A stretch of 64,000 bases of DNA. Origin: DASVEG01 sp035540495 (GTDB lineage: Bacteria > Actinomycetota > Acidimicrobiia > Acidimicrobiales > CADCTF01). A program made the translations under genes and the position numbers. The notes under the pieces were generated by a model, which had not been told where the DNA came from, did no database searches, and saw nothing but the letters and a program-made list of their open reading frames with translations. Of this stretch, positions 36,787-46,394 are shown piece by piece; positions within the stretch are counted from its first letter, which is position 1; each line of letters starts with the position of its first letter. The stretch spans positions 186,001 to 250,000 of the forward strand of contig DATLGL010000060.1 of NCBI GenBank assembly GCA_035540495.1. Reading direction: 5' to 3'.

Positions 36787-37476
36787 ATGGCTGCCATGTA
36801 CGACGAGAAGGCGGAGCAGTTCGAGGCGCATGCGGCCAACAGCATCTACAACGCGCACTACGACCGCCCCGCGGTGCTGTCGATGCTCGGTGACGTCGAC
36901 GGGCTCGACGTCCTCGATGCCGGCTGCGGGCCCGGGATCTACGCCGAGGAACTGCTCGCTCGCGGCGCGCGGGTGACCGGCTTCGACGCCAGCGCGCCGA
37001 TGGTCGAGCTGGCACGGCGGCGCCTCGGGACGCGCGCCGACATCCGGCAGGCAACGCTCGGAGACGCGCTGCCGTACGCCGACGGCTCGTTCGACGCCGC
37101 CGTGTGCGCGCTCGTGATCCATCACGTCGACGAGCGCGTGGCGGCGTACCGCGAGATCCACCGGGTGCTTCGACCGGGCGCCCGGTTCGTCTTGTCGACG
37201 GTGCACCCGGTGAGCGACTGGCTCCGGCTCGGCGGGTCGTACTTCACCAGCGAGGTCGTCGAGGAGGAGTGGCCCCGGTGGGGCATGGTCCGGTACCACC
37301 GCCAGCCCCTGACGGAGGTGGTCGACGAGCTCGCCGATGCGGGGTTCGTCGTCGAACGGCTGCTCGAACCGCAGCCGCTCGAGAGCGGCCGGGCCGTCGA
37401 CGAGGACGACTACGACAAGTTGGTGCGCGAGCCGGGATTCATCGTCTTCCGGCTCCGCAAGTCGCAGGTCGCCTAG
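36787..37476 (+). CDS. Class I SAM-dependent methyltransferase
   Basis: About 229 residues. SAM motif I is LDVLDAGCGPGIYAEELL, motif II acid lies in VTGFDASAPMVELAR, and DGSFDAAVCALVIHHVD with VLRPGARFVLSTVHP are motifs III and post-III. The substrate is not known; the group (UbiE/COQ5-like) contains small-molecule methylases. ATG 36787 is used; ATG 36796 is an alternative. Divergent from the DinB gene. Confidence 0.85.
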   Translation: MAAMYDEKAEQFEAHAANSIYNAHYDRPAVLSMLGDVDGLDVLDAGCGPGIYAEELLARGARVTGFDASAPMVELARRRLGTRADIRQATLGDALPYADGSFDAAVCALVIHHVDERVAAYREIHRVLRPGARFVLSTVHPVSDWLRLGGSYFTSEVVEEEWPRWGMVRYHRQPLTEVVDELADAGFVVERLLEPQPLESGRAVDEDDYDKLVREPGFIVFRLRKSQVA

Positions 37477-37528
37477 GCGGGAACCGTGAGCGTGTCACCT
37501 CCCCGTCGTGGCACTTCGCCCAGCCGGG

Positions 37529-39991
37529 CTAGTGCGCGGCTCGCTCGGACGCGTTCGCCAGCGCCCGCAGGGCCACGACCGCGACGGCGTAGGTGACCAG
37601 CGCGACGACGAGCACCGCCCGAAATCCGAACGACATCGCGACGATCGTGGTCAGCGTCGCGCCGACCACGGAGGCGAAGCCGTTCACCGCCCATCCCCAT
37701 GCCACGTACTCGCGCTCGTGGTCGGTGAGAGCGGCGACGGCGCCGAGGCCCATTGGCATGAACATCCCGAGGCACAGCCCGAGCGGGGCGAGCACGAGGA
37801 ACGTGACAACCACCCGCACCGCAAGCGCAGCGTCGAGGAGCGCTCCGGTGAGTGCAGGCAGCCCGAACAGGTACACGACCGTGAGCAGCGCGAGCACGAC
37901 CAGGAGCGCCGCGGCGGTCGTGGCGATCGAGCCGCGCCTGCGCTCGCTCAGCAGCGCGCCAACGCCGGTGAACAGCAGGATCGACGCCAGCGTCACGGTG
38001 AGGGAGTAGGTGGGGTAGCCGAGGAACAGCGTGAGCCGTTGGATGAGGGTGATCTCGAAGAACATGAAGCCGAATCCGAGCGACGCGAAGTAGATCGCGG
38101 ACGTGCCCTTCCGGGGCAGCCGCCTCCAGACGTCGCGCACCGCGAGGAACGGCAGCAGGAGGAACACCGCAGCCAGCGCCACGGCGACGACGAGCAGGAG
38201 CAGCAGCACTCGTTCGCCGACGCCGGCCTCGAGGTCGGCGTGCTGGATCGGGTTCGGCAGATCACGAACGACATCGGCGAACGGCACGAAGTGCCAGAAG
38301 AACGGGGAGTCGTCGCCGACGTGGTCGATGTCGAACGGCCGGCTCGCGTACCACTCGTCGAGCTCGGCCGCGGGCGTGGTCAGGATCTGGCTCACGACGT
38401 CGCCGCCCGTCTCTTCCCCGCCATGGCGGAGGCGAGCGCCGTCGACCTGCTCGAGCTGCGCCTCGAAGCGCGCCACCTCGTCGTCGGTGAACGGGCTGCG
38501 CTTCACGAGGATCGTCGAGACGCTGGCGGCACCGAAGTCGGTCGGCGACGTGGCGAGGAGCACGTGCTTCGACGGATCGTCGATCCCGAACTTCCGTAGC
38601 GCGACGCGAGTGGTGGAGACGTACCTCGCCGTGCGGTTCGGCTTCGCCTCGTAGTCGACCTCGCCGAACTGCGCGGCGAGGACACCGCCTGCACGCAGTC
38701 GAGCAAGGCTCTCCTCGATCGCCTCCGTCGTGTACAGGTAGCTCTCCGAGAGGACGAACGCGCTCGCCGTCGCCGCGTTGGACGCGGCGTAGCTGTCGGG
38801 CGCAGGGAACCACACCAGGTCGTAGGTGTCGTTGCTCCGAGCGAGGAACGACCGGCCGTCACCGACGACGTAGTTGACCCGCTCGTCGTCGGCGAGGCGG
38901 CCGGCGTAGTCGGCGTAGCGGCCGTTCACGAGGTCGTACGTGACCGGATTGAGCTCGACCGCGTCGATGTTCTGCGCGCCGAAGTAGAGCGACGCGAGCA
39001 CCTCGTGGCCGCCGGCCGCGCCCACGATCATCACGTCGCCGCCGCGGTCGTTGACCGCGAACGGAAGCGAGCGGATGTCGTTGGAGAAACGGTCGAGCGA
39101 CGCAGGGTCTCCGTCGTAGGGATAGATGGCGCTGCCCGGGAGTCCGTCGTGGTACAGCAGCACGCGGTCGACCAACTCGAGCGCGTCGACGCGAAAGATC
39201 GGGCTCCACGACGAGAACGCAGGATCGCTGCGGCCGAGCTCGGCCTTGAGGTCGTCGACTCGTGGCTCGCCAAGGAGATCGGGCGCCGCGACCAGTCCCA
39301 ACGTCGCTGCGAACACGAGCACCGCGGCGATCCGCGCCACCGTCGACAGGTGGCGACGGACCGCGAGGACAAGGCCGGTCGCGGCGAGCACCGCGGCCGA
39401 AGAGAAGATCGCGTCCGGCGCGCCGCGCCACCCGATGAACGACACGACGATCGCGCAGGCGAGACCGGCACCCACGAGGTCCGCGAAGTAGAGCCGGCCG
39501 ATGCCTGCGGTGTTCCGGGCGAACAGGGTCGCGATCACGATGCCGATCGCGACGAACGACGCGTACAGCGCGAGGCACAACAGCACCAGCCGGCCGACGT
39601 TCGAGTACGACGCCGCGGTTCCGTAGTTCCAGATCTCGCGGGTGGCGATGGGCGTGCGGGCGACCACCACGTAGCCAGCGACGACGCTCACCGCGCCGGC
39701 GACGCACGCGACGAGCAGGATCCGGTCGGTGGCGGCCCGCTGCAGGCGCTTCGAGATCGCCACGAGGACACCGCCCGAGCCGATGCCCAGCAGGGCCAGT
39801 CCCAGGACGAAGTAGGTGTAGTAGTAGAAGAGCTTGAAGGAGACGACGCGCGTGTAGCTGATCTCGAGCAGCAGGCCCGCCAGGCTCACCAGGAAGATCT
39901 CGAGGTGGTAGCCGCGGGTGCGGGCGTGGCGCGGAGCGTGGCGCGGAGTGCGGCGGAGAGACGTCACGGGCGGCGGCATCGTAAGCGACAT
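37529..39991 (-). CDS. Integral membrane spermidine-synthase-like protein
   Basis: About 820 residues. The N-terminal part has about six or seven membrane segments (HLEIFLVSLAGLLLEISYTR onward), the middle 300 residues are a soluble SAM-type Rossmann domain (GGDVMIVGAAGGHEVLASLY, IDAVELNPVTYDLV, YDLVWFPAPDSYAAS) as in polyamine synthases, and the C-terminal part again has about seven spans. Such fusions are common and unassigned; the polyamine-synthase label is by fold only. ATG 39991 is preferred over TTG 40009. Confidence 0.75.
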   Translation of the reverse strand: MSLTMPPPVTSLRRTPRHAPRHARTRGYHLEIFLVSLAGLLLEISYTRVVSFKLFYYYTYFVLGLALLGIGSGGVLVAISKRLQRAATDRILLVACVAGAVSVVAGYVVVARTPIATREIWNYGTAASYSNVGRLVLLCLALYASFVAIGIVIATLFARNTAGIGRLYFADLVGAGLACAIVVSFIGWRGAPDAIFSSAAVLAATGLVLAVRRHLSTVARIAAVLVFAATLGLVAAPDLLGEPRVDDLKAELGRSDPAFSSWSPIFRVDALELVDRVLLYHDGLPGSAIYPYDGDPASLDRFSNDIRSLPFAVNDRGGDVMIVGAAGGHEVLASLYFGAQNIDAVELNPVTYDLVNGRYADYAGRLADDERVNYVVGDGRSFLARSNDTYDLVWFPAPDSYAASNAATASAFVLSESYLYTTEAIEESLARLRAGGVLAAQFGEVDYEAKPNRTARYVSTTRVALRKFGIDDPSKHVLLATSPTDFGAASVSTILVKRSPFTDDEVARFEAQLEQVDGARLRHGGEETGGDVVSQILTTPAAELDEWYASRPFDIDHVGDDSPFFWHFVPFADVVRDLPNPIQHADLEAGVGERVLLLLLVVAVALAAVFLLLPFLAVRDVWRRLPRKGTSAIYFASLGFGFMFFEITLIQRLTLFLGYPTYSLTVTLASILLFTGVGALLSERRRGSIATTAAALLVVLALLTVVYLFGLPALTGALLDAALAVRVVVTFLVLAPLGLCLGMFMPMGLGAVAALTDHEREYVAWGWAVNGFASVVGATLTTIVAMSFGFRAVLVVALVTYAVAVVALRALANASERAAH

Positions 39992-40041
39992 GCCGAGCGT
40001 GGCCGGCAATCGCGTGCGGCAGGTCGGGGTACGTTCGCCTC

Positions 40042-40473
40042 GTGCCCGCGACCCGCCGATCGGCCCGTCCCACGGTGATGCTCCTGCGCGCGTTGTTCCG
40101 GCGGTGTCCGAACTGCGGCGGCGGCCGCCTGTTCCGCCGGTGGTGGACGATGAAGGAGCGCTGCCCCCGCTGCGGGATGCGGTTCGAGCGCGAGGAGGGG
40201 TTCTTCCTGGGCGCTTACGTCGTGAACTTCGGGCTGGTGCTGATCCTGCTCGCCGCGTTCATCCTCGTCGGCGTGATCGTCACCCTCCCCGACCCGCCGG
40301 TCATGACGTTGACGATCCTCGGCATGGTGGGAAGCGCGGTCGTCGCGATCGGCTTCTATCCGATGAGCAAGACGTTCTGGTCGGCGATCGACCTGATCAT
40401 GACGCCCCTCGAGCCGCACGAGCTCGACGAGGCTGCCCGCAGCGTCAGCGCCGAGGAAGCGACGCAGCGCTAG
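40042..40473 (+). CDS. DUF983 membrane protein
   Basis: A 143-residue protein with two CPxCG-type knuckles (CPNCGGGRL and CPRCGMRF, about residues 22 and 41) that could bind zinc, followed by two membrane segments (VVNFGLVLILLAAFILVGVI and LTILGMVGSAVVAIGFYPM). This is the DUF983 layout. Function unknown. Its end overlaps the convergent phosphatase gene by 29 bases. Confidence 0.85.
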   Translation: MPATRRSARPTVMLLRALFRRCPNCGGGRLFRRWWTMKERCPRCGMRFEREEGFFLGAYVVNFGLVLILLAAFILVGVIVTLPDPPVMTLTILGMVGSAVVAIGFYPMSKTFWSAIDLIMTPLEPHELDEAARSVSAEEATQR

Positions 40474-43099
40474 GCACGCGCAACACGAGGAGGGCCATGT
40501 CGTCGCGCGGTCTGCCTCCTTCGAACGCGAGCACCGCCCGGTCGACAGCCTCGGCGAGTTGCTCTGCGGTCCCGCCGGCCGCACCGGCGAGAGCGGCCTC
40601 GAGGAGGTGGGGAGCGAACCGTCCGTCAGGAGCCCGTGCTTCGGTGAAGCCGTCGGTGAAGAACGCCACCGCATCGCCCGGTGCCAACTCGACCTCCACC
40701 TCTTCGAGATCGAGCTCCTCGAACAGCCCTATCGCCGAGCCCGGCGTGCCGATCTCCTCCACGTCACCGGAGGCCCGCAGGAGCAGGGGCAGGGGGTGGC
40801 CTCCGCACGCGAGCGTCATGTGAGCGCCCGTCGGGAGGGGCTCGATCACCGCGTGGGCGATCGTGCAGAACCGCTCACCGGCGTCGGCGTCGAGGATCGC
40901 CTTGTTCAATAGGTGGAGCACCTGCGCCGGGTCGCCCTGATCGATCGCTCCTGCGCGCACCGTGTAGCGGGCGAGTGCCGTCAGCGAGGCCGCGGCCACG
41001 CCGCGGCCGCAGACGTCGCCCATCACCACACCCCAGCGGCCGTCGCCGGACGGGAACACGTCGAAGAAGTCGCCGCCGACGTCGATCTCGCCCGCCGAGT
41101 GGTACCGCTGCGCGATGTCGAGGCCAGGTATCTCGGGCTCCACCGGAGGGAGCAACGTCTGCTGGAGGGTGCGGGCGACCTCGGTGCGAGCCTCGTGCAC
41201 CAGCGAGTTCTCGATCGCCACGGCAACGCGCGCCGCGACGTCCTGCACGAACACGAGATCGTCGTCGCGATAGCGACGCTCCTCGCTCGACGAGCCGAGG
41301 GCGAGCACGCCGAGCACCCGTCCCGACAGCACGAGCGGCACGACGACCAACGACCGCAGGTCGAGCGCGCGGAGCTGACGTTCGTGCTCCTCGTCGTGCG
41401 CCATGCGGCGGATCTCTTCCGGCGTCACGTCGTCGATCACCGTGGCGACGCCAGACGCGACGACCCGCCCGAGCAGGCGCGGCGTCCCGTCGATCCTCGA
41501 CGCCGCGGCGACGAGCGCCGGCTCCTTCTCGGGGAGTCGATGCGCCGCGCCCGCGAGCCGGAAGCCGCCACCGTCGAGGAGGTGGATCGAGCACACGTCG
41601 GCAATCTCGCGAACCGCGAAGCGGGCGAGGCGGGGAAGTGTCTCGTTGTAGTCGAGCGAGGCTGCCAGGACACGGCTCGCCTCGGCGAGGAAGGCCATGC
41701 GGTCGATCGCCTCCTCCGCACGAGCCCGAGCCGATCGCTCGGCCTCGTACAACCAGACCCGCTCGAGCGCTAGGACGCACTGCCGACCGAGCGCGACGAG
41801 GAAGTCGCGGTCGGACTGGGAGAACACCCGCTCGATCGACCACCCGAGGGCGATCGCGCCGATGACCCGGTCGTCGAGGATCAGCGGGAGCGCGACCGAC
41901 GTCTGCGACCACGTGGTGACTTCTCGCAGCGCCGGCCACCGCCGGTCGCGCTCGGCGCGGTTCGGGATGACGAGCAGGTCGCGCGACCGTACGGCTTCGG
42001 CCAGCGGGACGTCGTCGTCGATGCCGATCGTGCTGTACGAGGCGACGGCGTCGGCCGCGAAACCGGACGACCGGATGAGCTGCAGCTTCAGATCTTCACC
42101 CTCGCCGACGGCGATCAGAAGACCTGCCGCGGTGGCTCCGAGACCAGCGGCGCCCTGGGTGAGCACGATGTCGGCCACCCGCTCGATGTCGGTCGCTTCG
42201 GCCAGCCGCGCGGTGACGACCTGCAGCCGAGCGAGCCGCTGCGCCGCATCCTCCGCCGCTTCTCGCGCCGCCTTCTCCGCCTCCAGCAGCCGCGCTCGCT
42301 CCTGCTCGCCCCGACGCCACTCGGTGACGTCGACCGCAGTCGCGCCCACCCAGGCAACCCGGCCGCGCAGCAGGACCGGGAAGAGGCTGAGGATCCAGTG
42401 GCGCTCTTCGGACGGTTTCGATGCCACCTCGGCCGAGACGAGCATCCCCGCAGTCGTCTCGGCGCTGTCGAACCCGTGCTCGATCGCCTCGCGGACGACG
42501 CTCGGAGCGGCTCGGAAGACGTCGTCGAGCCGTAGACCCACATGAGCCTCCGGCGTCGAGCCGTTGAGCTCCGCCAGCGTCCGGTTGACCCGCACGAAGC
42601 GAAGATCACGATCGAGGAACCCCATGGCGACGGGCACGGCGTCGAGCAACGTCGTGAGGAGTCGATTCGCCTCCTCCGCCTCCGTCCGGCTCTGCTGCGT
42701 CACGAGGTCGGGCTCGGCCACCCCGAGCGAACGTTCGACCGCCTCGGCCTCCCCTCCGATCGACACGAGGTTCCCAGCGATCCGCGACGACGCGAACCAG
42801 GCGTCGATGCGCCGGCCATCGGGCCCCGTGAGCGGGAAGCGGCCCATCCACGGTTGGCCGACCGCAACGTTCGCCGCCAGCTCGATGGCCGCGGTGCTGT
42901 CGCTCGCGGCGACCGTGAGCGCCACCGCGGATCCGCCGATCAACTGGTCGCGCGTGGTTCCGAACAGCTCGGCGGCCGCGTGGTTCACGTACGCCAAGAG
43001 GCCATCGCCGTCGATGACCGTGACCGCGAGCGGCAGGTTGTCGAGCACCTCGCGCACGGCGTCGCCGTCGGGAGGCCACGGTCCGACCACGGCCGTCAT
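40445..43099 (-). CDS. PAS-GAF sensor PP2C phosphatase (RsbU/SpoIIE type)
   Basis: About 884 residues. Two PAS domains (about 18-125 and 150-265; DNLPLAVTVIDGDGLLAYVN, AVPVAMGFLDRDLRFVRVN), two GAF domains (about 295-460, 480-640) and a C-terminal SpoIIE-type PP2C phosphatase (QRYHSAGEIDVGGDFFDVF, VVMGDVCGRGVAAA, FFTDGFTEAR, DDMALLVLRV), with the metal aspartates in GGDFFD, MGDV and TDG. These enzymes dephosphorylate an anti-anti-sigma factor and so release an alternative sigma factor when the sensors respond. No partner gene is adjacent. I chose ATG 43099; GTG upstream at 43120 is less likely. Confidence 0.9.
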   Translation of the reverse strand: MTAVVGPWPPDGDAVREVLDNLPLAVTVIDGDGLLAYVNHAAAELFGTTRDQLIGGSAVALTVAASDSTAAIELAANVAVGQPWMGRFPLTGPDGRRIDAWFASSRIAGNLVSIGGEAEAVERSLGVAEPDLVTQQSRTEAEEANRLLTTLLDAVPVAMGFLDRDLRFVRVNRTLAELNGSTPEAHVGLRLDDVFRAAPSVVREAIEHGFDSAETTAGMLVSAEVASKPSEERHWILSLFPVLLRGRVAWVGATAVDVTEWRRGEQERARLLEAEKAAREAAEDAAQRLARLQVVTARLAEATDIERVADIVLTQGAAGLGATAAGLLIAVGEGEDLKLQLIRSSGFAADAVASYSTIGIDDDVPLAEAVRSRDLLVIPNRAERDRRWPALREVTTWSQTSVALPLILDDRVIGAIALGWSIERVFSQSDRDFLVALGRQCVLALERVWLYEAERSARARAEEAIDRMAFLAEASRVLAASLDYNETLPRLARFAVREIADVCSIHLLDGGGFRLAGAAHRLPEKEPALVAAASRIDGTPRLLGRVVASGVATVIDDVTPEEIRRMAHDEEHERQLRALDLRSLVVVPLVLSGRVLGVLALGSSSEERRYRDDDLVFVQDVAARVAVAIENSLVHEARTEVARTLQQTLLPPVEPEIPGLDIAQRYHSAGEIDVGGDFFDVFPSGDGRWGVVMGDVCGRGVAAASLTALARYTVRAGAIDQGDPAQVLHLLNKAILDADAGERFCTIAHAVIEPLPTGAHMTLACGGHPLPLLLRASGDVEEIGTPGSAIGLFEELDLEEVEVELAPGDAVAFFTDGFTEARAPDGRFAPHLLEAALAGAAGGTAEQLAEAVDRAVLAFEGGRPRDDMALLVLRVPSAASLPRR

Positions 43100-43148
43100 C
43101 GTAGGTCTCGCGCACGTCACGAGTTAGCGCGGATTACCGTCGCCGCCC

Positions 43149-44138
43149 ATGCCCGCCTCCGCACCGGTCGGCGTCACCATGGCGCCGGTGATGACCCTCG
43201 GTCTCGACACCGCCCTCGAGCTCGCACGTTCGGCCGACGAGCTCGGGTACTCCTCGTTCTGGACGGCCGAGGTGACGGGCCCGGAGGCGTTCTCGGTGCT
43301 GGGCGCCGTAGCCGCGACGACCTCGCTGTCGGTCGGCACCGGCGTGCTCGCCCTCCAGCTCCGCACCCCTCCCCTCCTCGCGATGGCCGCGGCCACGCTC
43401 CAGGCGATGGCTCCTGATCGCGACGTGCTCGTCGGCATCGGCATCTCGTCGCCCGTCGTGGCCGGGCGCTGGCACGGCGCGGGGTACGGCGACCGCCCTC
43501 TCGCCCAGGTCCGCGAGTTCGTCACCCTGCTCCGCCTCTGCCTGAGCGGCGAGAAGGTCGACTTCGCCGGCGACTTCTACTCGGTGAAGGGGTTCCGACT
43601 CGGCGTGCGGCCGCCGGCGACCGGACGGACCCCGAAGGTCATCATCGGTGCCCTCGGCGAGAAGATGCTGAAGCTGTCCGGCGAGATCGCCGACGGCGTG
43701 CTCCTCAACTACCTGCCGTCGTCGCACGTGCCGTGGTCGGTCGAGCAGGTGAGGAAGGGCGGCGACGCCCGCATCTACGCGTACGTCCACACCGGCGTGG
43801 GCGACCCGGCCGACGGCGACAAGCCGGCTCGCTTCGACCTCTTCTCGTACGCGGTCGTCGATTCGTACGCCCGGAACTTCGAGCTCGCAGGCTACGGAGA
43901 TGCCGTCGCCGAGGTCCGCGCCCGCCATCAGGCCGGCGATCGCGAGGGCGCGCTCGCTGCCGTGTCCGACGACTGGATCAAGGGGATCGACTTCGTCGGA
44001 GACGAAGACGAGGTCAGGTCGTTCTTCCAGTCCTACGTCGACGCCGGGGTCGAGGAGCCGGTGCTGTTCCCGCTGCCGTGGGGACCCGACCGTGCGCAGA
44101 TGCTCCGTCGAACGCTCGAGGCGGTAGCGCCCGTTTAG
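43149..44138 (+). CDS. LLM-class (F420-dependent type) oxidoreductase
   Basis: A 329-residue luciferase-like monooxygenase-fold protein. Typical parts are LELARSADELGYSSFWTAE, SVGTGVLALQLRTPPLLAMA, the loop RWHGAGYGDRPLAQVREFV and RTPKVIIGALGEKMLKLSGE. The sequence resembles actinobacterial members that use F420 rather than FMN, though cofactor choice is inferred. The substrate is unknown. Transcribed away from the phosphatase gene, with 49 bases between. Confidence 0.85.
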   Translation: MPASAPVGVTMAPVMTLGLDTALELARSADELGYSSFWTAEVTGPEAFSVLGAVAATTSLSVGTGVLALQLRTPPLLAMAAATLQAMAPDRDVLVGIGISSPVVAGRWHGAGYGDRPLAQVREFVTLLRLCLSGEKVDFAGDFYSVKGFRLGVRPPATGRTPKVIIGALGEKMLKLSGEIADGVLLNYLPSSHVPWSVEQVRKGGDARIYAYVHTGVGDPADGDKPARFDLFSYAVVDSYARNFELAGYGDAVAEVRARHQAGDREGALAAVSDDWIKGIDFVGDEDEVRSFFQSYVDAGVEEPVLFPLPWGPDRAQMLRRTLEAVAPV

Positions 44139-44168
44139 TTCGGTGGCGGTGGCGGGAACGCTTCCTCC

Positions 44169-45014
44169 ATGCGCAGGGGACACGTAGTGGAGACCAGGCG
44201 GGATCGGATGGCGCTCGCCAACGACGCCGGCATCGGCAAGGTGTCGTTCACGAGCGTGCTCGCAGGCATGCTGTGCGCCTTCGGCGCGTTCGCCGTGCTG
44301 GCGGCCATCGCCGGGGCGGTTCTGCGGGCGCTCGGCATCGAGGACGTCAACGACATCTCGGGCGACTGGCGAGACGTCGGCATCGGTGGTGCCGCTGTGC
44401 TCGCCGTCGTGATGTTGCTGTCGTACTTCTTCGGCGGCTACGTCGCCGGCCGGATGGCTCGCCGTGCCGGGGCGCTCAACGGCGTCCTCGTGTTCGTGCT
44501 CGGCGTGCTGGTGGTGGCCGCGGTCGCAGCCGCGGTCGGCACCCAGGCCGACGCCGAGATGGTGCGCGACAACCTGAGCAGCATCGGCCTGCCGACCACC
44601 GCCGACGAGTGGACCGCCATCGGCACCGGCGCCGGCATCGCGGCCCTGGCGGCGATGCTCATCGGTTCGATCTTCGGTGGCGTGACCGGCGAGCGGTGGC
44701 ACGGGAAGCTCCTCGCCCGGGCGCTCGACCCTTCGGTCGGCCCGGAGATCGACCTCCGCGACCGCGATCGCGACGGCCGGGACGGCACCGACGACCGCAC
44801 CCGCACCCTCGACGAGGACCGCACGGAGGTGCGCGACCGCACGATGGTCGCTTCGGGCAACCGTCCCGATGGCGCCCACTTCATGGATCGTGATGGCGAC
44901 GGCCGGACCGGCACCGACGAGATCGGCGACGGATGGGACGGCAGCAACGACACCCGCCGCGTCGAGAGCACCTCGACCACCCTCGACGAGGATCTCAACC
45001 GCCAGGCCAAGTAA
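44169..45014 (+). CDS. Four-helix membrane protein with EF-hand-like acidic tail
   Basis: 281 residues. Four hydrophobic segments lie at about 27-53, 71-95, 103-124 and 150-174. The C-terminal 100 residues are very rich in Asp, Arg and Thr and contain two loops matching the EF-hand/dockerin calcium pattern DxDxDG: DRDRDGRDGTDD (198-209) and DRDGDGRTGTDE (240-251). So it is probably a membrane protein with a calcium-binding or otherwise charged tail. No family recognised. ATG 44208 is an alternative start. Confidence 0.65.
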   Translation: MRRGHVVETRRDRMALANDAGIGKVSFTSVLAGMLCAFGAFAVLAAIAGAVLRALGIEDVNDISGDWRDVGIGGAAVLAVVMLLSYFFGGYVAGRMARRAGALNGVLVFVLGVLVVAAVAAAVGTQADAEMVRDNLSSIGLPTTADEWTAIGTGAGIAALAAMLIGSIFGGVTGERWHGKLLARALDPSVGPEIDLRDRDRDGRDGTDDRTRTLDEDRTEVRDRTMVASGNRPDGAHFMDRDGDGRTGTDEIGDGWDGSNDTRRVESTSTTLDEDLNRQAK

Positions 45015-45046
45015 CCGGCCGTAGCCCTCGACACCCCCTCTGACCT

Positions 45047-45085
45047 GGAGGAAATTCTCCGGATCTCATCCGGAGAATTTCCTCC
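45047..45085. terminator. Strong bidirectional terminator, 17-bp perfect stem
   Basis: GGAGGAAATTCTCCGGA at 45047-45063 pairs perfectly with TCCGGAGAATTTCCTCC at 45069-45085 around a five-base loop (TCTCA). It stands between the ends of two convergent genes (45014 and 45111). The AT-rich centre of the stem is unlike the surrounding DNA. It probably ends both transcripts. Confidence 0.85.
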
Positions 45086-45110
45086 GAGTCGCGTTCGAGG
45101 GAGAGGTGAC

Positions 45111-46349
45111 CTAGAGGTACTTGAGCGGGTCGACGGGGTTGCCGTTGATGCGGACCTCGAAGTGGAGGTGCGGCCCCGTCGAGAACCCTGTCGAGCCGAC
45201 GTAGCCGACGGTGTCGCCACGGGCGACGGTCTGGCCGTCCTTGACGGCGGCTCGGCTCTGGTGCGCGTACAGCGTGGCGAGCGTGCCGCCGTGGTCGATG
45301 ATGACGGTCGTGCCGTAGCCACCGCGGTCACCGACGGAGATCACGACGCCGGCGGCGGCGGCCTTGATCGGCGTCCCGGACGCAGACCCGAAGTCGACGC
45401 CCGTGTGGGTCCGGACCGTGCCGAGGATCGGATGACGTCGCGGCCCGAAGCCTGACGTCACCGGCCCAGCGACGGGACGCCCGAGCACCCCGCTACCAGC
45501 AGCCGGCGCCTTCCCCGTCTGGCGAGCGCGGAGGAAGGCCGCGATCGAGTCGCTCTCCTTCTTCAGCGCAGCGATCTGGGCCTCGAAGCTCTTGACCTTC
45601 GATCGCAGCTCGTCGAGGAGCTTCTTCTCCTCGGCTTCCTCGGCCGCGACCTGGCGCCGGATCTCCGACTGCTCCGAACGCGCCGCGACCAGACGTTCCC
45701 TCGCGCCGGCGACCTCGGCCCGGCTTGCGGTCACCTGCTCTCGCGAGGCTGTGAGCCCGATCTGCTCCGATTCCAGGCGCAGGCGCAGCTCCCGGTACCG
45801 GGCGACGGTCTCCCGCTGCGTCCGCACGCTGGTCTCGAGGAACGAGTCGGTCGACGCGATGTCGCGGAACTTCTCCGACTTCAACAGGGCCGCGGCGGCT
45901 TCGAGGTTCGGGTTGCGGATGTAGGCCGCGACGGCCCGGTCGACGAGCTCCCGCTTGGCGCGGTCGAGCCCGGCCTCGGTGTCGGCCAGCTTCGCCGACG
46001 CCCGCCGCAGGTCGGCCTCGACCTCGTCGAGCTCCGCGGTCGCGGCCGCGAGCTCGCCTTCGACCTGCACGATCTGCTGGTCGAGTTGGACGAGACGGGC
46101 ATCGAGGGTCCGCCGCCGAGCGGCGATGCCGTCGAGGCGCTCGAGGACGTCGGCCTCCTCCTCCGACGCGTGCTCGACCTGCTCCTTGAGCGTGCGGAGC
46201 CTCGAGTCGATCTCGTCCTTCCGCTCCGTCGCTTCCTTCGTCGACTTCGGCGGAATCGTGGTGGTCGGCGCGGGCGCAGCTGCAGCGACCCCGCTGCCAG
46301 CCAACACGGCGACCGCACACAGTGCGGCGAGCCAACCCCGCACAGTCAC
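45111..46349 (-). CDS. Secreted coiled-coil M23 peptidase (EnvC/RipC-like)
   Basis: About 412 residues. A signal peptide (LAALCAVAVLAGSGVAAAAP) is followed by a long coiled coil (about 50-260) and a C-terminal M23/LytM domain with GPRRHPILGTVRTHTGVDFG and HLHFEVRINGNPVDPL, giving the zinc ligands HxxxD and HxH. It is the last gene after ftsE and ftsX. In other bacteria FtsEX directly controls such coiled-coil hydrolases or hydrolase activators for septum splitting. GTG 46349 is chosen; the frame is open to 46376 with another GTG. Confidence 0.88.
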   Translation of the reverse strand: MTVRGWLAALCAVAVLAGSGVAAAAPAPTTTIPPKSTKEATERKDEIDSRLRTLKEQVEHASEEEADVLERLDGIAARRRTLDARLVQLDQQIVQVEGELAAATAELDEVEADLRRASAKLADTEAGLDRAKRELVDRAVAAYIRNPNLEAAAALLKSEKFRDIASTDSFLETSVRTQRETVARYRELRLRLESEQIGLTASREQVTASRAEVAGARERLVAARSEQSEIRRQVAAEEAEEKKLLDELRSKVKSFEAQIAALKKESDSIAAFLRARQTGKAPAAGSGVLGRPVAGPVTSGFGPRRHPILGTVRTHTGVDFGSASGTPIKAAAAGVVISVGDRGGYGTTVIIDHGGTLATLYAHQSRAAVKDGQTVARGDTVGYVGSTGFSTGPHLHFEVRINGNPVDPLKYL

Positions 46350-46394
46350 ATTGTCAACAGTAGCAACACCCCGCACGCGGTCGGAACCGCGTGC

